From: Spongiactinospora rosea
GTDB lineage: Bacteria; Actinomycetota; Actinomycetes; Streptosporangiales; Streptosporangiaceae
Assembly (NCBI RefSeq): GCF_003315795.1
Contig: NZ_QMEY01000011.1
Location: 186,001 to 250,000 of the forward strand
Length of the DNA: 64,000 nt
Direction of reading: 5' to 3'
Shown: one piece after another, positions 50,760 through 59,708 of the stretch
How the letters are laid out: the number at the start of each line of letters is the position of its first letter
Position numbering within the stretch: position 1 is the stretch's first letter
The notes under the pieces: model-generated
Told to the model about the DNA's origin: nothing
The model's input: the letters and a program-made list of their open reading frames with translations, nothing else
Databases searched by the model: none
Translations under genes and position numbers: made by a program

Positions 50760-51425
50760 ATGCCCGCATCGCTCTCGCCCACGGCGCGCACCACTCTGCA
50801 CCGCTCCAAGGAGCGCGGCAGGAGCGCGCGCGACGACCTCTACGCCATCCTCGACTCCGGAGTCCTCTGTCATCTCGGCGTGGTCGTGGACGGGTCGCCG
50901 ATGGTCGTGCCCACCGGCTACGGCCGGATCGGCGACACGCTCTACCTGCATGGTTCCACCGGGGCGCGGTCGCTGCGCGAGGCGCTGGACAACGACGTCT
51001 GTGTCACCGTGACCCACCTGGACGGCATCGTGCTGGCCCGCTCGATCTTCCACCACTCGGTGAACTACCGCTCGGCCATGATCTACGGCAGGGCCCGCCA
51101 GGTCACCGACCCGGACGAGCGGCTGGCCGGGCTGCGCGCGCTGTCCGAACGGCTCGCCCCCGGCCAGTGGGACGCCGTGCGCCCGCCGTCCCGCAAGGAG
51201 CTGGCCGCCACCGAGGTGCTGGCGCTGTCGCTGGACGAGGCGTCGGTGAAGGCCAGGCAGGGACCGCCCGGCGACGAGCTGGAGGACTACGCGCTGCCGA
51301 TCTGGGCGGGCGTGCTGCCGCTGCGCACGTTCTGGGGCGAGCCGGAGCCCGATCCGGAGCTGTCGGAACGGCTCCAGGTCCCCGCGCACATCGCGAATCG
51401 GTCGCCGCTGGGATCTTTGCCGTAA
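50760..51425 (+). CDS. Pyridoxamine 5'-phosphate oxidase-family protein
   Basis: A 221-residue split-barrel flavin-fold protein (MPASLSPTARTTLHRSKERG; DGSPMVVPTGYGRIGDTLYL; a His-rich FHHSVNYRSAMIYG). Members bind FMN or F420 and reduce various substrates; the exact reaction is unknown. It is divergent from the MocR gene by 44 bases, the usual arrangement for a target of such a regulator. ATG 50760 begins the conserved region; the frame extends to 50721. AGTGG and CCACT at about 50717 and 50736 flank the shared promoter. Confidence 0.87.
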   Translation: MPASLSPTARTTLHRSKERGRSARDDLYAILDSGVLCHLGVVVDGSPMVVPTGYGRIGDTLYLHGSTGARSLREALDNDVCVTVTHLDGIVLARSIFHHSVNYRSAMIYGRARQVTDPDERLAGLRALSERLAPGQWDAVRPPSRKELAATEVLALSLDEASVKARQGPPGDELEDYALPIWAGVLPLRTFWGEPEPDPELSERLQVPAHIANRSPLGSLP

Positions 51426-51512
51426 AATCCCTGAAATCCGGTAAACCGACGGGCCGGCTCGGGCGTCTCCTGCTGCGGAACCCCCCGTTACCACTGCGAC
51501 TGGAGGCCGGTC

Positions 51513-53540
51513 ATGGCGGCAGACGGCGGCTGGGGCGTGCCCGGCTACCGGGAGGTCCGTGAGCTGGGCGCGGGCGGCGGCGGCAGGGTCGTGCTCGCCG
51601 TCCACGAGGAGACCGGCACACACGTCGCGATCAAGTACCTCGCCGGGCATCTGCGCGGCGAGCCCGGCTTTCTCGACCGGTTCCAAGATGAGGCCCGGCT
51701 GCTGTTCGGGCTGCACGGAGAGCCGAACATCGCCCGGCTGTACGAATACGTGCAGAACCCCGGCGGCGCGGCCATCGTGATGGAGCTGGTGGACGGCGTC
51801 TCGCTGCGGGCCATCCTGCGCGAGAACGGCGCCACCGGGCCCGAGGCGGCGCTGGCCGTGCTGAAGGGCTCGCTGCTTGGGCTGGCCGCCGCCCACGCGC
51901 TCGGGGTGGTCCACCGCGACTACAAGCCGGAGAACATCGTCGTCACCGGCGAGGGCGCGAGCAAGCTGGTCGACTTCGGCATCGCCGTGCGCGCGGGCGG
52001 CGGGGAGGGCGCGGCGGGCACGCCGCCGTACATGGCCCCCGAGCAGTGGGCGGGCGCGCCGGGCACGCCCGCCTCCGACGTCTACGCCGCCACGGCGGTC
52101 TTCTACGAGTGCCTGACCGGGCACCGGCCGTTCCGGGCGACCACCCCGGACGTGCTGCGCTACCAGCACGAGCACGAGCCGGTCCCGCTGGCGGAGGTGC
52201 CGGAGCCGGTCCGCGGCCTGCTGGCCACGGGGATGGCCAAGGACCCCGCCGCGCGCCCGGCGGGCGCGCTGCACCTCGTGGTCGAGCTGGAACGGATCGC
52301 CCGCGCCGCCTACGGCGACGACTGGGAGGACCGTGGCCGCCGCCGGCTGGCCGAGCTGGCGCTGCTGCTGGTGTCGCTGTTCCCCGGCCGGGAGCAGGGT
52401 CCGCCCTCCGGTGGCAGCACCCTCTTCCGCACGGTGCTCCACGGCGTACGGGACAGCGCGCGCCGCAACGCCGCGCGCCTGACCGCGGGCGTCGCGGCGG
52501 TGGCCATCGCGGCGGGGGTGGCCGGTTACGTGCTCGCCGCCGAGCCCGCGGCGCAGCGGATCGGCGTGGTGGCCGCCGCGCCGTCCGAGACGGCGGGCAG
52601 GCCCGGCCCCGCGGGGCTCGTCTCGCCGCCCGCCGAGACCACCGGGTCCGAAGACCCGCCGGCGCCACAACCGGGCGAGGACCCCGTGTCAGGCGATCCG
52701 GGCGGTTACGAGGACACGAGCGAGACGCCGGTCGCGAGCGACCCGTCGGCCTCCCCGGGCGACGCCACGACGGGGCCGACGGACCCGTCCGGCACCCCCA
52801 CCCCGACGCCCACGCCGACAACGGCGGCGAAGGTCACCGATCTCCAGGTCACCGCGCGGATGGCGGGCGGCGACCTGCGGGCCGAGGTGACGCTGACCGC
52901 CGACAGCGAGTCACCGGTGACGCTGCGCACAGACGTCGTGTCCGCGGGCCGTACGGTGGCCGGCCGGACGGCGACGCTCACCGGCGACACCTCCTACCAG
53001 CGGCGGATCACCCACACGTTCACCGAACCGCCCTGCGGCACCACGGTGGAGGTCCGGGTCGCCGCGGGCGAGCGCACCGCGACCGCCCAGGTGCCGGTGA
53101 CCTGCCCGCCCGCCGTCGAGTCGGTGAGCGTGCAGCGCGCGTCGGTGGGGGCGAAGGGCGACGCGACGGCGACCGTGGCCGTACGGACCGCGGGCCAAGG
53201 GCAGGTCACCCTGAAGGTGACCTTCACCGCGGGCGAGCGCAGCGCGGTCCGCACGCTGCGGCTGTCCGGGGCCGAGTCCTACACCCGCTCGGTGTCCGTG
53301 GCGCTGGGCCGCGTACCCTGCGGTACGGCCTGGCGGGTGGCCGCGGCCACCACGCCCGGCGCGGCGAACGGCCAGGCCGGCGCCTCCGGCACGACCGAGG
53401 CGTGCCCGCCCGAGCCGACGGAGGAGCCGACCGAGGGACCCCAGGACCCCGAGGATCCTCAAGTGGACACACCGCCCGCCGACCGGCCGGAGGAAAACCC
53501 GCGGGATCCTATCGGCGTCCACGATTCCGTGGTCAGATGA
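51513..53540 (+). CDS. Receptor-type Ser/Thr protein kinase
   Basis: A 675-residue Hanks-type kinase. Gly-loop LGAGGGGRVV (19-28), Lys41 in HVAIKYL, catalytic HRD 134-136 in VVHRDYKPEN, DFG 154-156, APE 175-177. The DFG-to-APE stretch is only 24 residues and has no Ser, with a single Thr in GTPPYMAPE, so it lacks the Thr pair used to activate PknB. A membrane segment follows at about 325-345 (LTAGVAAVAIAAGVAGYVLA), a Pro/Thr linker, and an extracellular beta-sandwich region with paired cysteines (EPPCGTTVEVRV; RVPCGTAWRVAA). No PASTA repeats. GGAGG precedes ATG 51513. Confidence 0.93.
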   Translation: MAADGGWGVPGYREVRELGAGGGGRVVLAVHEETGTHVAIKYLAGHLRGEPGFLDRFQDEARLLFGLHGEPNIARLYEYVQNPGGAAIVMELVDGVSLRAILRENGATGPEAALAVLKGSLLGLAAAHALGVVHRDYKPENIVVTGEGASKLVDFGIAVRAGGGEGAAGTPPYMAPEQWAGAPGTPASDVYAATAVFYECLTGHRPFRATTPDVLRYQHEHEPVPLAEVPEPVRGLLATGMAKDPAARPAGALHLVVELERIARAAYGDDWEDRGRRRLAELALLLVSLFPGREQGPPSGGSTLFRTVLHGVRDSARRNAARLTAGVAAVAIAAGVAGYVLAAEPAAQRIGVVAAAPSETAGRPGPAGLVSPPAETTGSEDPPAPQPGEDPVSGDPGGYEDTSETPVASDPSASPGDATTGPTDPSGTPTPTPTPTTAAKVTDLQVTARMAGGDLRAEVTLTADSESPVTLRTDVVSAGRTVAGRTATLTGDTSYQRRITHTFTEPPCGTTVEVRVAAGERTATAQVPVTCPPAVESVSVQRASVGAKGDATATVAVRTAGQGQVTLKVTFTAGERSAVRTLRLSGAESYTRSVSVALGRVPCGTAWRVAAATTPGAANGQAGASGTTEACPPEPTEEPTEGPQDPEDPQVDTPPADRPEENPRDPIGVHDSVVR

Positions 53541-53651
53541 ACACAGCAGAAAACCACGAATATCTGGTGATATAGGTGTCGTTCACACCCCCAAGCTGAC
53601 TAGGCTACGTCCGTCTTATCCGGGTGGGGGCCCAGGCATAAGGAGACCGTC

Positions 53652-55532
53652 ATGTTCGGGATGCCATCACCTTGGCAGGTCCCCGGATACACGGAGTTGC
53701 GCGAGCTCGGCTCCGGCATGTCCGGACGCGTGGTGATGGCCCGGCACAACGCCGACGGCGTGCTGGTCGCCATCAAGTACCTCTCCGACGAGCTACGCGC
53801 GGACATCGGGTTCGTGGCGCGGTTCCGGCACGAGGCACGGCTGCTGGAGACGCTGGACAGCCCGCAGGTGGCCCGTCTCTACCAGTACGTGGAGACCGCC
53901 GACGGCGCCGCGATCATCATGGAGCTGGTGGACGGCGTCGCGCTGCGCGCGCTGCTGCGCGCCCAGGGGCCGACCGGGCCGGAGGCGGCGCTCACCGTGC
54001 TCAAGGGCGCGCTGCTGGGCCTGGCCGCCGCGCACGCGGCCGGGGTCGTGCACCGCGACTTCAAGCCGGAGAACGTCGTGGTCGGCGACGACGGGTCCAG
54101 CAAGCTGGTCGACTTCGGCATCGCCGTGCGCTCCGGCGACGGGGAGCACCCGGCGGGCACTCCGCCGTACATGGCCCCCGAGCAGTGGGCGGGCGCGCCC
54201 GCGGCCCCCACCACCGACGTCTACGCGGCCACGGTCGTGTTCTTCGAGTGCCTGACCGGCACCCGCCCGTACCGCGGCTCCAACGCCGCCGCCCTGGCCC
54301 ACCAGCACCAGACCGCGCCGGTCCCGGTCGATGAGGTGCCGCCGCCGCTGCGCGATCTGGTCGCGCGCGGCCTGGCCAAGCAGCCGTCCGAGCGCCCGCC
54401 CACCGCCGCCGACTTCCTGAGCCGGTTGGAGACCGTGGCGGAAGGCGCGTACGGGGCCGACTGGGAGAGCCGCGGACGCCGCCGCCTGGCCGCCCTCGCA
54501 GGCCTGCTGGCGTTGCAGTTCCCCGGGGCCGAGCCGATGCCCGAGGCCGACAGTTCGCTCGCCCAGACCGAGGTCGGCGGCGGCGACAGAGCCGGTGACA
54601 GGGGCGGCGAGGGCACCAGGGGCGACGGCGGCGGCGACGGCCGGGCCGACGCGGGCAGGCGCGGCCGGGGCGACCGGAGCGGCAGGATCACCGACGTCGC
54701 CTCGCGCGACCTCCCCCGCCGGGTCGGCAACGCGCCGCTGCGCAGGCTCGGGCTGAAGATGACGGTCGTCGTCGGCTGCATCGTCGGGATCGGGGTCGTG
54801 ATGGCCTTCCTGATCAACGGCGTCGGCAACCGCGAGCCCGAACTACAGGCGCAGGGCGCGTCACTGCCGCCCGCAGCGTCGGACACCCCGGTCGCCTCGC
54901 CGATCGAGGAGGAGACGACCACCGAACCGACCGAAGAGGTCACCGAGGAGCCGCCGGCGGAGAGCCCGTCGCCCGAACCGACCCCCACGGCGGACACCCG
55001 CTCCGCCGTACCGCCCCCGCCGCAGCAGAGCCGGGCCCCGCAGGCGTCCCCTTCGCCGACCAGGTCCAAGACGCCCGCGGCCAAGCCCAAGCCGTCGCCC
55101 AAGCCGACCGCGAAGCCCACGCGCAAGCCCACCGTCAAGCCGTCGGCCAAGCCGACCGGCGATGACGAGCCGACGCTCGACCCGTCGGCCAGTTCCAACC
55201 CGCGCGGCCCCGGCCTGTCGCCGCGGCCGACTCCCAAGCCGACCACCCAGGCCCCGACCCGTACGCCGCCCACGCGCACTCCGCCGACCCGTACGACCGC
55301 GCCGCCGACGCGGACGGACGACGGCGAGGGCCCCTCCAACGGCGAGACCAGTGAACCGCCGAAGACGGAAGAGCCCACCGAGGAGCCGGGCCCGGCCGAC
55401 GAGAGCCCCGCGAGCGCCCTGGCCGTGCTCCCGGGCGGCCTGCTCGCCCTCGGCCTGGTGACGTCCGGCGCGGTACCGGTCACACTCGCGGTGAAGCGAG
55501 GCGTGGCGGGCCGGCATCGGAGGCGGCGGTAG
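53652..55532 (+). CDS. Receptor-type Ser/Thr protein kinase, paralogue
   Basis: A 626-residue kinase close to the 51513 protein: Lys42, HRD 134-136 (VVHRDFKPEN), DFG 154-156, then SGDGEHPAGTPPYMAPE, again a short activation loop with almost no phosphorylatable residues. An Arg/Gly/Asp-rich juxtamembrane linker leads to a membrane segment near 375 (VVVGCIVGIGVVMAFLI). The outside part is Pro/Thr/Ser/Lys-rich (about 390-595), and a second hydrophobic segment near the C-terminus (AVLPGGLLALGLVTSGAVPV) with an RRRR tail resembles a surface-anchoring or re-entrant end. AAGGAGA precedes the ATG. Confidence 0.92.
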   Translation: MFGMPSPWQVPGYTELRELGSGMSGRVVMARHNADGVLVAIKYLSDELRADIGFVARFRHEARLLETLDSPQVARLYQYVETADGAAIIMELVDGVALRALLRAQGPTGPEAALTVLKGALLGLAAAHAAGVVHRDFKPENVVVGDDGSSKLVDFGIAVRSGDGEHPAGTPPYMAPEQWAGAPAAPTTDVYAATVVFFECLTGTRPYRGSNAAALAHQHQTAPVPVDEVPPPLRDLVARGLAKQPSERPPTAADFLSRLETVAEGAYGADWESRGRRRLAALAGLLALQFPGAEPMPEADSSLAQTEVGGGDRAGDRGGEGTRGDGGGDGRADAGRRGRGDRSGRITDVASRDLPRRVGNAPLRRLGLKMTVVVGCIVGIGVVMAFLINGVGNREPELQAQGASLPPAASDTPVASPIEEETTTEPTEEVTEEPPAESPSPEPTPTADTRSAVPPPPQQSRAPQASPSPTRSKTPAAKPKPSPKPTAKPTRKPTVKPSAKPTGDDEPTLDPSASSNPRGPGLSPRPTPKPTTQAPTRTPPTRTPPTRTTAPPTRTDDGEGPSNGETSEPPKTEEPTEEPGPADESPASALAVLPGGLLALGLVTSGAVPVTLAVKRGVAGRHRRRR

Positions 55533-55611
55533 CCGGACGCCCCTCCCGGCCGGTCACCGGCATGCCGGGCGGTTCGAGGGTCGTGCAAGGTACACGCAAG
55601 GGGACTCGGCG

Positions 55612-57003
55612 ATGAGCGCGCACAGGGATGAGATCGCCGGCCACCGCCTGGCGGCGGGCGGGCGGCCGGGCGAGGTCGGCACCTTCTGGGAGGCGGTCGC
55701 GCCGGACGGGCGGCGGGTGAGCGCGCTGCGCTTCGACGCCGCCCTGGTGTCGGCGGGCTGGGCCCGGCAGCGGCTGGTCAGCGTGGTCACCTCCGACCAG
55801 CGGCTGGTCGCGGGCGGGCTGAGCGGGCTGATGCCGGTGCTGGACCTGGTCGCGGCGGGCGATGAGGTGTGGCTGCTGGCGGGGCACCCGGCCGCCCCGA
55901 CCCTCGCCGACCTGATGGAGACGTCCGGAGAGGCGGGGCTCGACCCGGCGGGCGCGGTGGCGGTGCTGACGGAGTCGGCCGCGACGCTGCTGGCCGTGCA
56001 CGCGGCGGGGCTGGCGCACGGCTCGGTGCGGCCCGACACGGTGGTGATCGCCGAGGACGGCTCGACCCTGCTGTCCGAACGCGGGCTCGCCGACGCGCTG
56101 CGCGGACGCTCCCCCTCCCCCGCCCAGGACGTCACGGCGTGGGCGGCGCTGGCGCGCGGGCTCGCGGCGGCGCAGTCCCCGCCGGACGCGGCGCTGCTGG
56201 ACCGGGCCGCGGCGACCGCGGCCGCGCAGGGCCTCGCCGCGGGCCGTGACGTGCTGCTGGGCGGGCACGCGAGCCGGGAGGGCCTGGCCGGGGCGGTACT
56301 GCGGTGGCGGCACGCGCAGACCGAGGGCGTCATGGACGGCGGGCCGTACGGCACCGCCGAGCGGGACGAGGGCGAGATCGTCACCCTCCTGCGCGTCCCG
56401 ACGTCCGGGGGCACCGACACCCCGGCGACGCACGACCCGGCCCCCTCCACAGCCGACACGCACGCCAAGGGCGAGGTGCGCTTCGGGCCCGGCGTACCGG
56501 CGCGCAACGCCGCCGAGGAGATCTGGCAGTCCGGGCAGCAGACCGTGCACGCCGCCGAACGCCGCCGCGCCCAGCGGGCGGCGGCCGGGCGCAGACGCCG
56601 CACGCTGGCGCTGAGCACGTCGGTGTTCGCGCTGGTCGTCGCGGCGGCGGTGCTGGCCTGGCTGCAGTTCACCGGCGGGCCCGCGCTCGTCGTGGAGGGC
56701 GTGAACGTCAAGGCCCCCAAGAAGACCCAGGGCTGCGACACGACGGTGACGATCAACGCCACGATCGTCACCAACGGCTCCGCGGGCGAGGTCCGCTACG
56801 AGTGGCGGCGCAGCGACCGGGACGAGCCGATCGAGCAACTGGAGAGCGTGCGCTCGGGCACGTCGTCGTATCCGGTGAGCCTGAAGTGGACGGTCAAGGG
56901 CGAGGGGTCGTTCAAGGGCACCGCGACCCTGCGGGTGATCTCTCCGTTGCCCGGGGGCGAGCGCGTGGAGGACAAGGCGACCTTCACCTACAGGTGCCGA
57001 TGA
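55612..57003 (+). CDS. Membrane pseudokinase with extracellular Ig-like domain
   Basis: A 463-residue protein with a kinase-like N-terminus but no catalytic residues: the VAIK equivalent is SALR (Arg40), the HRDLKPxN loop is AHGSVRPDTVV (His136-Gly-Ser), and DFG is replaced near 156-159 by SERG. A membrane segment at about 330-350 (LALSTSVFALVVAAAVLAWL) leads to an extracellular beta domain with a Cys pair (GCDTTVTINA; FTYRC). It follows two active kinases by 79 bases in the same direction. It could bind or regulate them, in the manner of MviN-type pseudokinases; this is inference. Confidence 0.85.
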   Translation: MSAHRDEIAGHRLAAGGRPGEVGTFWEAVAPDGRRVSALRFDAALVSAGWARQRLVSVVTSDQRLVAGGLSGLMPVLDLVAAGDEVWLLAGHPAAPTLADLMETSGEAGLDPAGAVAVLTESAATLLAVHAAGLAHGSVRPDTVVIAEDGSTLLSERGLADALRGRSPSPAQDVTAWAALARGLAAAQSPPDAALLDRAAATAAAQGLAAGRDVLLGGHASREGLAGAVLRWRHAQTEGVMDGGPYGTAERDEGEIVTLLRVPTSGGTDTPATHDPAPSTADTHAKGEVRFGPGVPARNAAEEIWQSGQQTVHAAERRRAQRAAAGRRRRTLALSTSVFALVVAAAVLAWLQFTGGPALVVEGVNVKAPKKTQGCDTTVTINATIVTNGSAGEVRYEWRRSDRDEPIEQLESVRSGTSSYPVSLKWTVKGEGSFKGTATLRVISPLPGGERVEDKATFTYRCR

Positions 57004-57073
57004 GACCGTTCGGAGCCAACCGGGAGGCCGCGGCCACTGCGCGTCCGGCCGCGTTCTGACTAATCTGGCGGCC

Positions 57074-58438
57074 ATGACCACGCAAACCCCCGCAGGCTGG
57101 TACCCCGACCCCTATGGGTCACCGAATCTCCGGTGGTGGGACGGGAACCAGTGGACCGACGCGACACATCCGCTGGAGCCTCCGTCGCAGGGGGCTCCGG
57201 CGGGCACGCATACCGGGCCTCAGGCGGCGCAGCCGGGGCCCGGACCGGGCCCCCGGCCTACACCGGGCACCGGCCCCCAGGACGCGCCCCAGGACGCGTT
57301 CCAGCCCGGCACAGGGCCCCAGCCGGGCCCCCGCCCCGAGCCGCAGGACGCGCCTCCGGGCGGGTTCCAGAGCCCGGGTCCCGGCGGCGGCGCACCCCCG
57401 CCGCCCCCGCCGTTCAGCGGCGGTGAGCCCCGCCCGCCCGGTCAGCCGCCGCAGGGCGGCGGCGCACAGCCCTTCTACGGCACGTACGCCGGGCAGCCCT
57501 CCTACGGCACGCAACCGCAGTACGCCCCGGCCGACGCCCCCGAGGCCGCCACCGAGCGGGTGCCGCCCCAGCCCTCCGCCGGGCCCTGGTCCCAGCCGTG
57601 GAACCCGCAGCAGGGCACCACCGTCCAGCTCCCCTCCCCCGACTTCGGCCGGCCCGGCGGCCCGCCGCCCGGGCGGAAGGCGTGGCCGTGGTTCGCGGCC
57701 GGCGGCGCGCTGCTCGTGGTGATCGCCATCGTCGCCGTGGTCGTGCTGGTCGTGAACAACGGCGCGGGCCGTCCCGTCGCGGACGAGACGACCGCGCCGA
57801 CCGAGACCACCGAACCGGCGCCCTCCCCCACGGAGACCGCGCCGAGCCCGCAGCCCTCGCCCAGCCCCAGCGCCAGCGCGGAGCAGCTGCCCCAGCCGCA
57901 GAACGGCGAGATCGTCGACCCCGGCTCCGGCTTCACCTACAAGGTGCCCGAGGGCACCGACTGGACGGTCCCCGACGGGCTCAACGACCCCGCCAACCCC
58001 AACGCGCAGCAGTGGTCCAGCGGCGTCCAGGCGATGTCGCACAAGGGATATGAGGCCAGCAAGGACTGGGTCGGCAACATCTACGCGGGCGAGCTGCACA
58101 AGGACTTCCCCTATCAGGGCCCGGCGACGCTCAAGCTCTCGGCCGAGGCCCTCTGGCAGTACTTCCACCAGAACTTCTACGAGCCCCCGCACAAGACGAA
58201 GGTCATCCGCAGTGAGGCCATGGAGGTCGGCGGCAAGAAGGGCTGGGTCGTGGAGTTCGAGCTGGACTTCTCCGAGCAGTCCAAGTCGCAGGGCTGGAAG
58301 TGGAAGAAGGAGCGCGGCGCGCTGGTACTGGTGGACCGGGAGAACGGCGGCCCGCCGTCGCTGCTCTACACCTCCATTCCGGACAACCTGGACACATCGG
58401 TCGTGAAGAACGTCCTCGACTCGCTCAAGATCTCCTGA
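57074..58438 (+). CDS. DUF2510 membrane protein
   Basis: A 454-residue protein. DUF2510 at the N-terminus (AGWYPDPYGSPNLRWWDGNQ, then WTDATH), a long Pro/Gly/Gln-rich disordered region (about 40-195), one membrane segment at about 205-228 (FAAGGALLVVIAIVAVVVLV), a Pro/Thr/Ser stalk, and an extracellular domain of about 170 residues (DPGSGFTYKVPEGTDWTVPD ... VVKNVLDSLKIS) resembling lipoprotein-like LpqN/Mog1 folds. It follows the pseudokinase by 70 bases and may be a substrate or partner of the kinases. Function otherwise unknown. Confidence 0.87.
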   Translation: MTTQTPAGWYPDPYGSPNLRWWDGNQWTDATHPLEPPSQGAPAGTHTGPQAAQPGPGPGPRPTPGTGPQDAPQDAFQPGTGPQPGPRPEPQDAPPGGFQSPGPGGGAPPPPPPFSGGEPRPPGQPPQGGGAQPFYGTYAGQPSYGTQPQYAPADAPEAATERVPPQPSAGPWSQPWNPQQGTTVQLPSPDFGRPGGPPPGRKAWPWFAAGGALLVVIAIVAVVVLVVNNGAGRPVADETTAPTETTEPAPSPTETAPSPQPSPSPSASAEQLPQPQNGEIVDPGSGFTYKVPEGTDWTVPDGLNDPANPNAQQWSSGVQAMSHKGYEASKDWVGNIYAGELHKDFPYQGPATLKLSAEALWQYFHQNFYEPPHKTKVIRSEAMEVGGKKGWVVEFELDFSEQSKSQGWKWKKERGALVLVDRENGGPPSLLYTSIPDNLDTSVVKNVLDSLKIS

Positions 58439-58460
58439 ATGGGGGCACTAGTCTGTCTCT

Positions 58461-59057
58461 ATGAGTGAGCTGCTGGTCTGGATCGACTGTGAGATGACCG
58501 GGCTCAACCTCGGCCGTGACGCGCTCGTCGAGGTGGCCTGTGTCGTCACCGACAGCGAGCTGAACCAGCTCGACGAGGGCGTCGACGTGGTCATCAAACC
58601 CCCGCCCGAGGCGATCGAGCAGATGTCGGAGATCGTGCGCGAGATGCACACCGCCTCCGGCCTGCTGCCCGAGCTGGGCGGGGGCGTGACGCTGGCCGAG
58701 GCGGAGGCCATGGTCCTCGACTACATCAAGGGGCACGTACCCGAGCCCAAGCGGGCTCCGCTGTGCGGCAACTCGATCGCGACCGACCGGTCCTTCCTGG
58801 TGCGCGACATGCCCGAGGTGGACGCGTACCTGCACTACCGCATGATCGACGTCTCCTCGATCAAGGAACTGGTCCGGCGCTGGTACCCACGGGTCTACTT
58901 CGCCTCCCCGGAGAAGCAGGGCGGCCATCGGGCGCTGGCCGACATCACCGAGAGCATCCGGGAGCTGCGCTACTACCGGGCGGCCGTGTTCGTCCCGCAG
59001 CCCGGGCCCGACTCCAGCACCGCCCGCGAGGTGGCCGAGATCATCATGTCCCGCTGA
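58461..59057 (+). CDS. orn: Oligoribonuclease
   Basis: A 198-residue DEDDh 3'-5' exonuclease that degrades 2-5-base RNA. Exo I is VWIDCEMTGLNL (Asp and Glu), Exo II has LCGNSIATDRSFLVRDMPEV (Asp), Exo III is GGHRALADITESI (His and Asp). Length and the ending EIIMSR fit actinobacterial Orn. It is followed by tRNA-His, a synteny seen in many actinomycetes. Confidence 0.96.
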   Translation: MSELLVWIDCEMTGLNLGRDALVEVACVVTDSELNQLDEGVDVVIKPPPEAIEQMSEIVREMHTASGLLPELGGGVTLAEAEAMVLDYIKGHVPEPKRAPLCGNSIATDRSFLVRDMPEVDAYLHYRMIDVSSIKELVRRWYPRVYFASPEKQGGHRALADITESIRELRYYRAAVFVPQPGPDSSTAREVAEIIMSR

Positions 59058-59191
59058 TCACCGGCCCCGGCCGGTGGCCGTCCCGGAGGCCCGCGCGGGC
59101 CGCGCCGGAACGGGCGGGACGAAACGCCGGGAAAAACCGCTACACTTCTAGCGTGCCTTCGCGGCGGGCCCGTTCCCGCCGCTGCGTACAT

Positions 59192-59265
59192 GGTGGGCGT
59201 AGCTCAGTTGGCAGAGCGCCAGGTTGTGGTCCTGGATGTCGTGGGTTCAAGTCCCATCGCTCACC
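59192..59265 (+). tRNA. tRNA-His (GTG)
   Basis: A full cloverleaf: acceptor GTGGGCG (59193-59199) with CGCTCAC (59258-59264), D arm AGCTCAGTTGGCAGAGC, anticodon stem CCAGG/CCTGG around TTGTGGT with anticodon GTG at 59226-59228, T arm GTGGGTTCAAGTCCCAT. The extra G at 59192 (G-1) opposite C73 is diagnostic of tRNA-His. CCA is not encoded. TACACT at 59141-59146 fits a -10 box. Confidence 0.97.
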
Positions 59266-59270
59266 CCTAT

Positions 59271-59307
59271 GGCGGCCGGTCCGATGGACCGGCCGCCAAT
59301 GTTTTTT
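59271..59307 (+). terminator. Intrinsic terminator of tRNA-His
   Basis: GGCGGCCGGTCC (59271-59282) pairs perfectly with 59286-59297 around a three-base loop, followed by AATG and six T (59302-59307). One of the few classical U-tract terminators in this window. Confidence 0.95.
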
Positions 59308-59420
59308 GGGCTACCTGACCGACTTCGCCCCCAAAGTTTGATATTGGGAGTTATGCTCGCTGTCAACTAATACGCCGGAAGGGCGGGGGCCGCGGCGACC
59401 GATGAGCCACCGGAGGCCGG

Positions 59421-59678
59421 ATGAGAGTCGAAGACCCCGCTTTCGGAGCCGGACGCGCCGACGTGCGGCTCGTCGCGGGTTTGAGCAAGCGTGAGACAGA
59501 GGTCATGGAGCTGATCGCGACCGGTCACTCCAACGGCGAGATCGCCCAGCGGCTGTTCCTGAGCGAGAAGACGGTCAAGAACCACGTCAACCGCATCTAC
59601 GCCAAGCTCGGGGTGGACTCCCGGGGCACCGCGATCGGCCTGTGGCGCGGTACCACGTCCGGCGAGGAGCGATCCTGA
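59421..59678 (+). CDS. Small LuxR-type HTH protein
   Basis: An 85-residue protein that is little more than a LuxR/GerE helix-turn-helix: LSKRETEVMELIATGHSNGE, then IAQRLFLSEKTVKNHVNRIY and AKLGV. No receiver or other sensor domain, so it is an orphan regulator or a DNA-binding fragment. GGAGG precedes the ATG. It faces lat tail-to-tail (30 bases apart). The upstream 110 bases are free, with its own promoter. Confidence 0.87.
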   Translation: MRVEDPAFGAGRADVRLVAGLSKRETEVMELIATGHSNGEIAQRLFLSEKTVKNHVNRIYAKLGVDSRGTAIGLWRGTTSGEERS

Positions 59679-59708
59679 CGCCCGCGGTCCCGGTGGCGTG
59701 ACGCCCCT

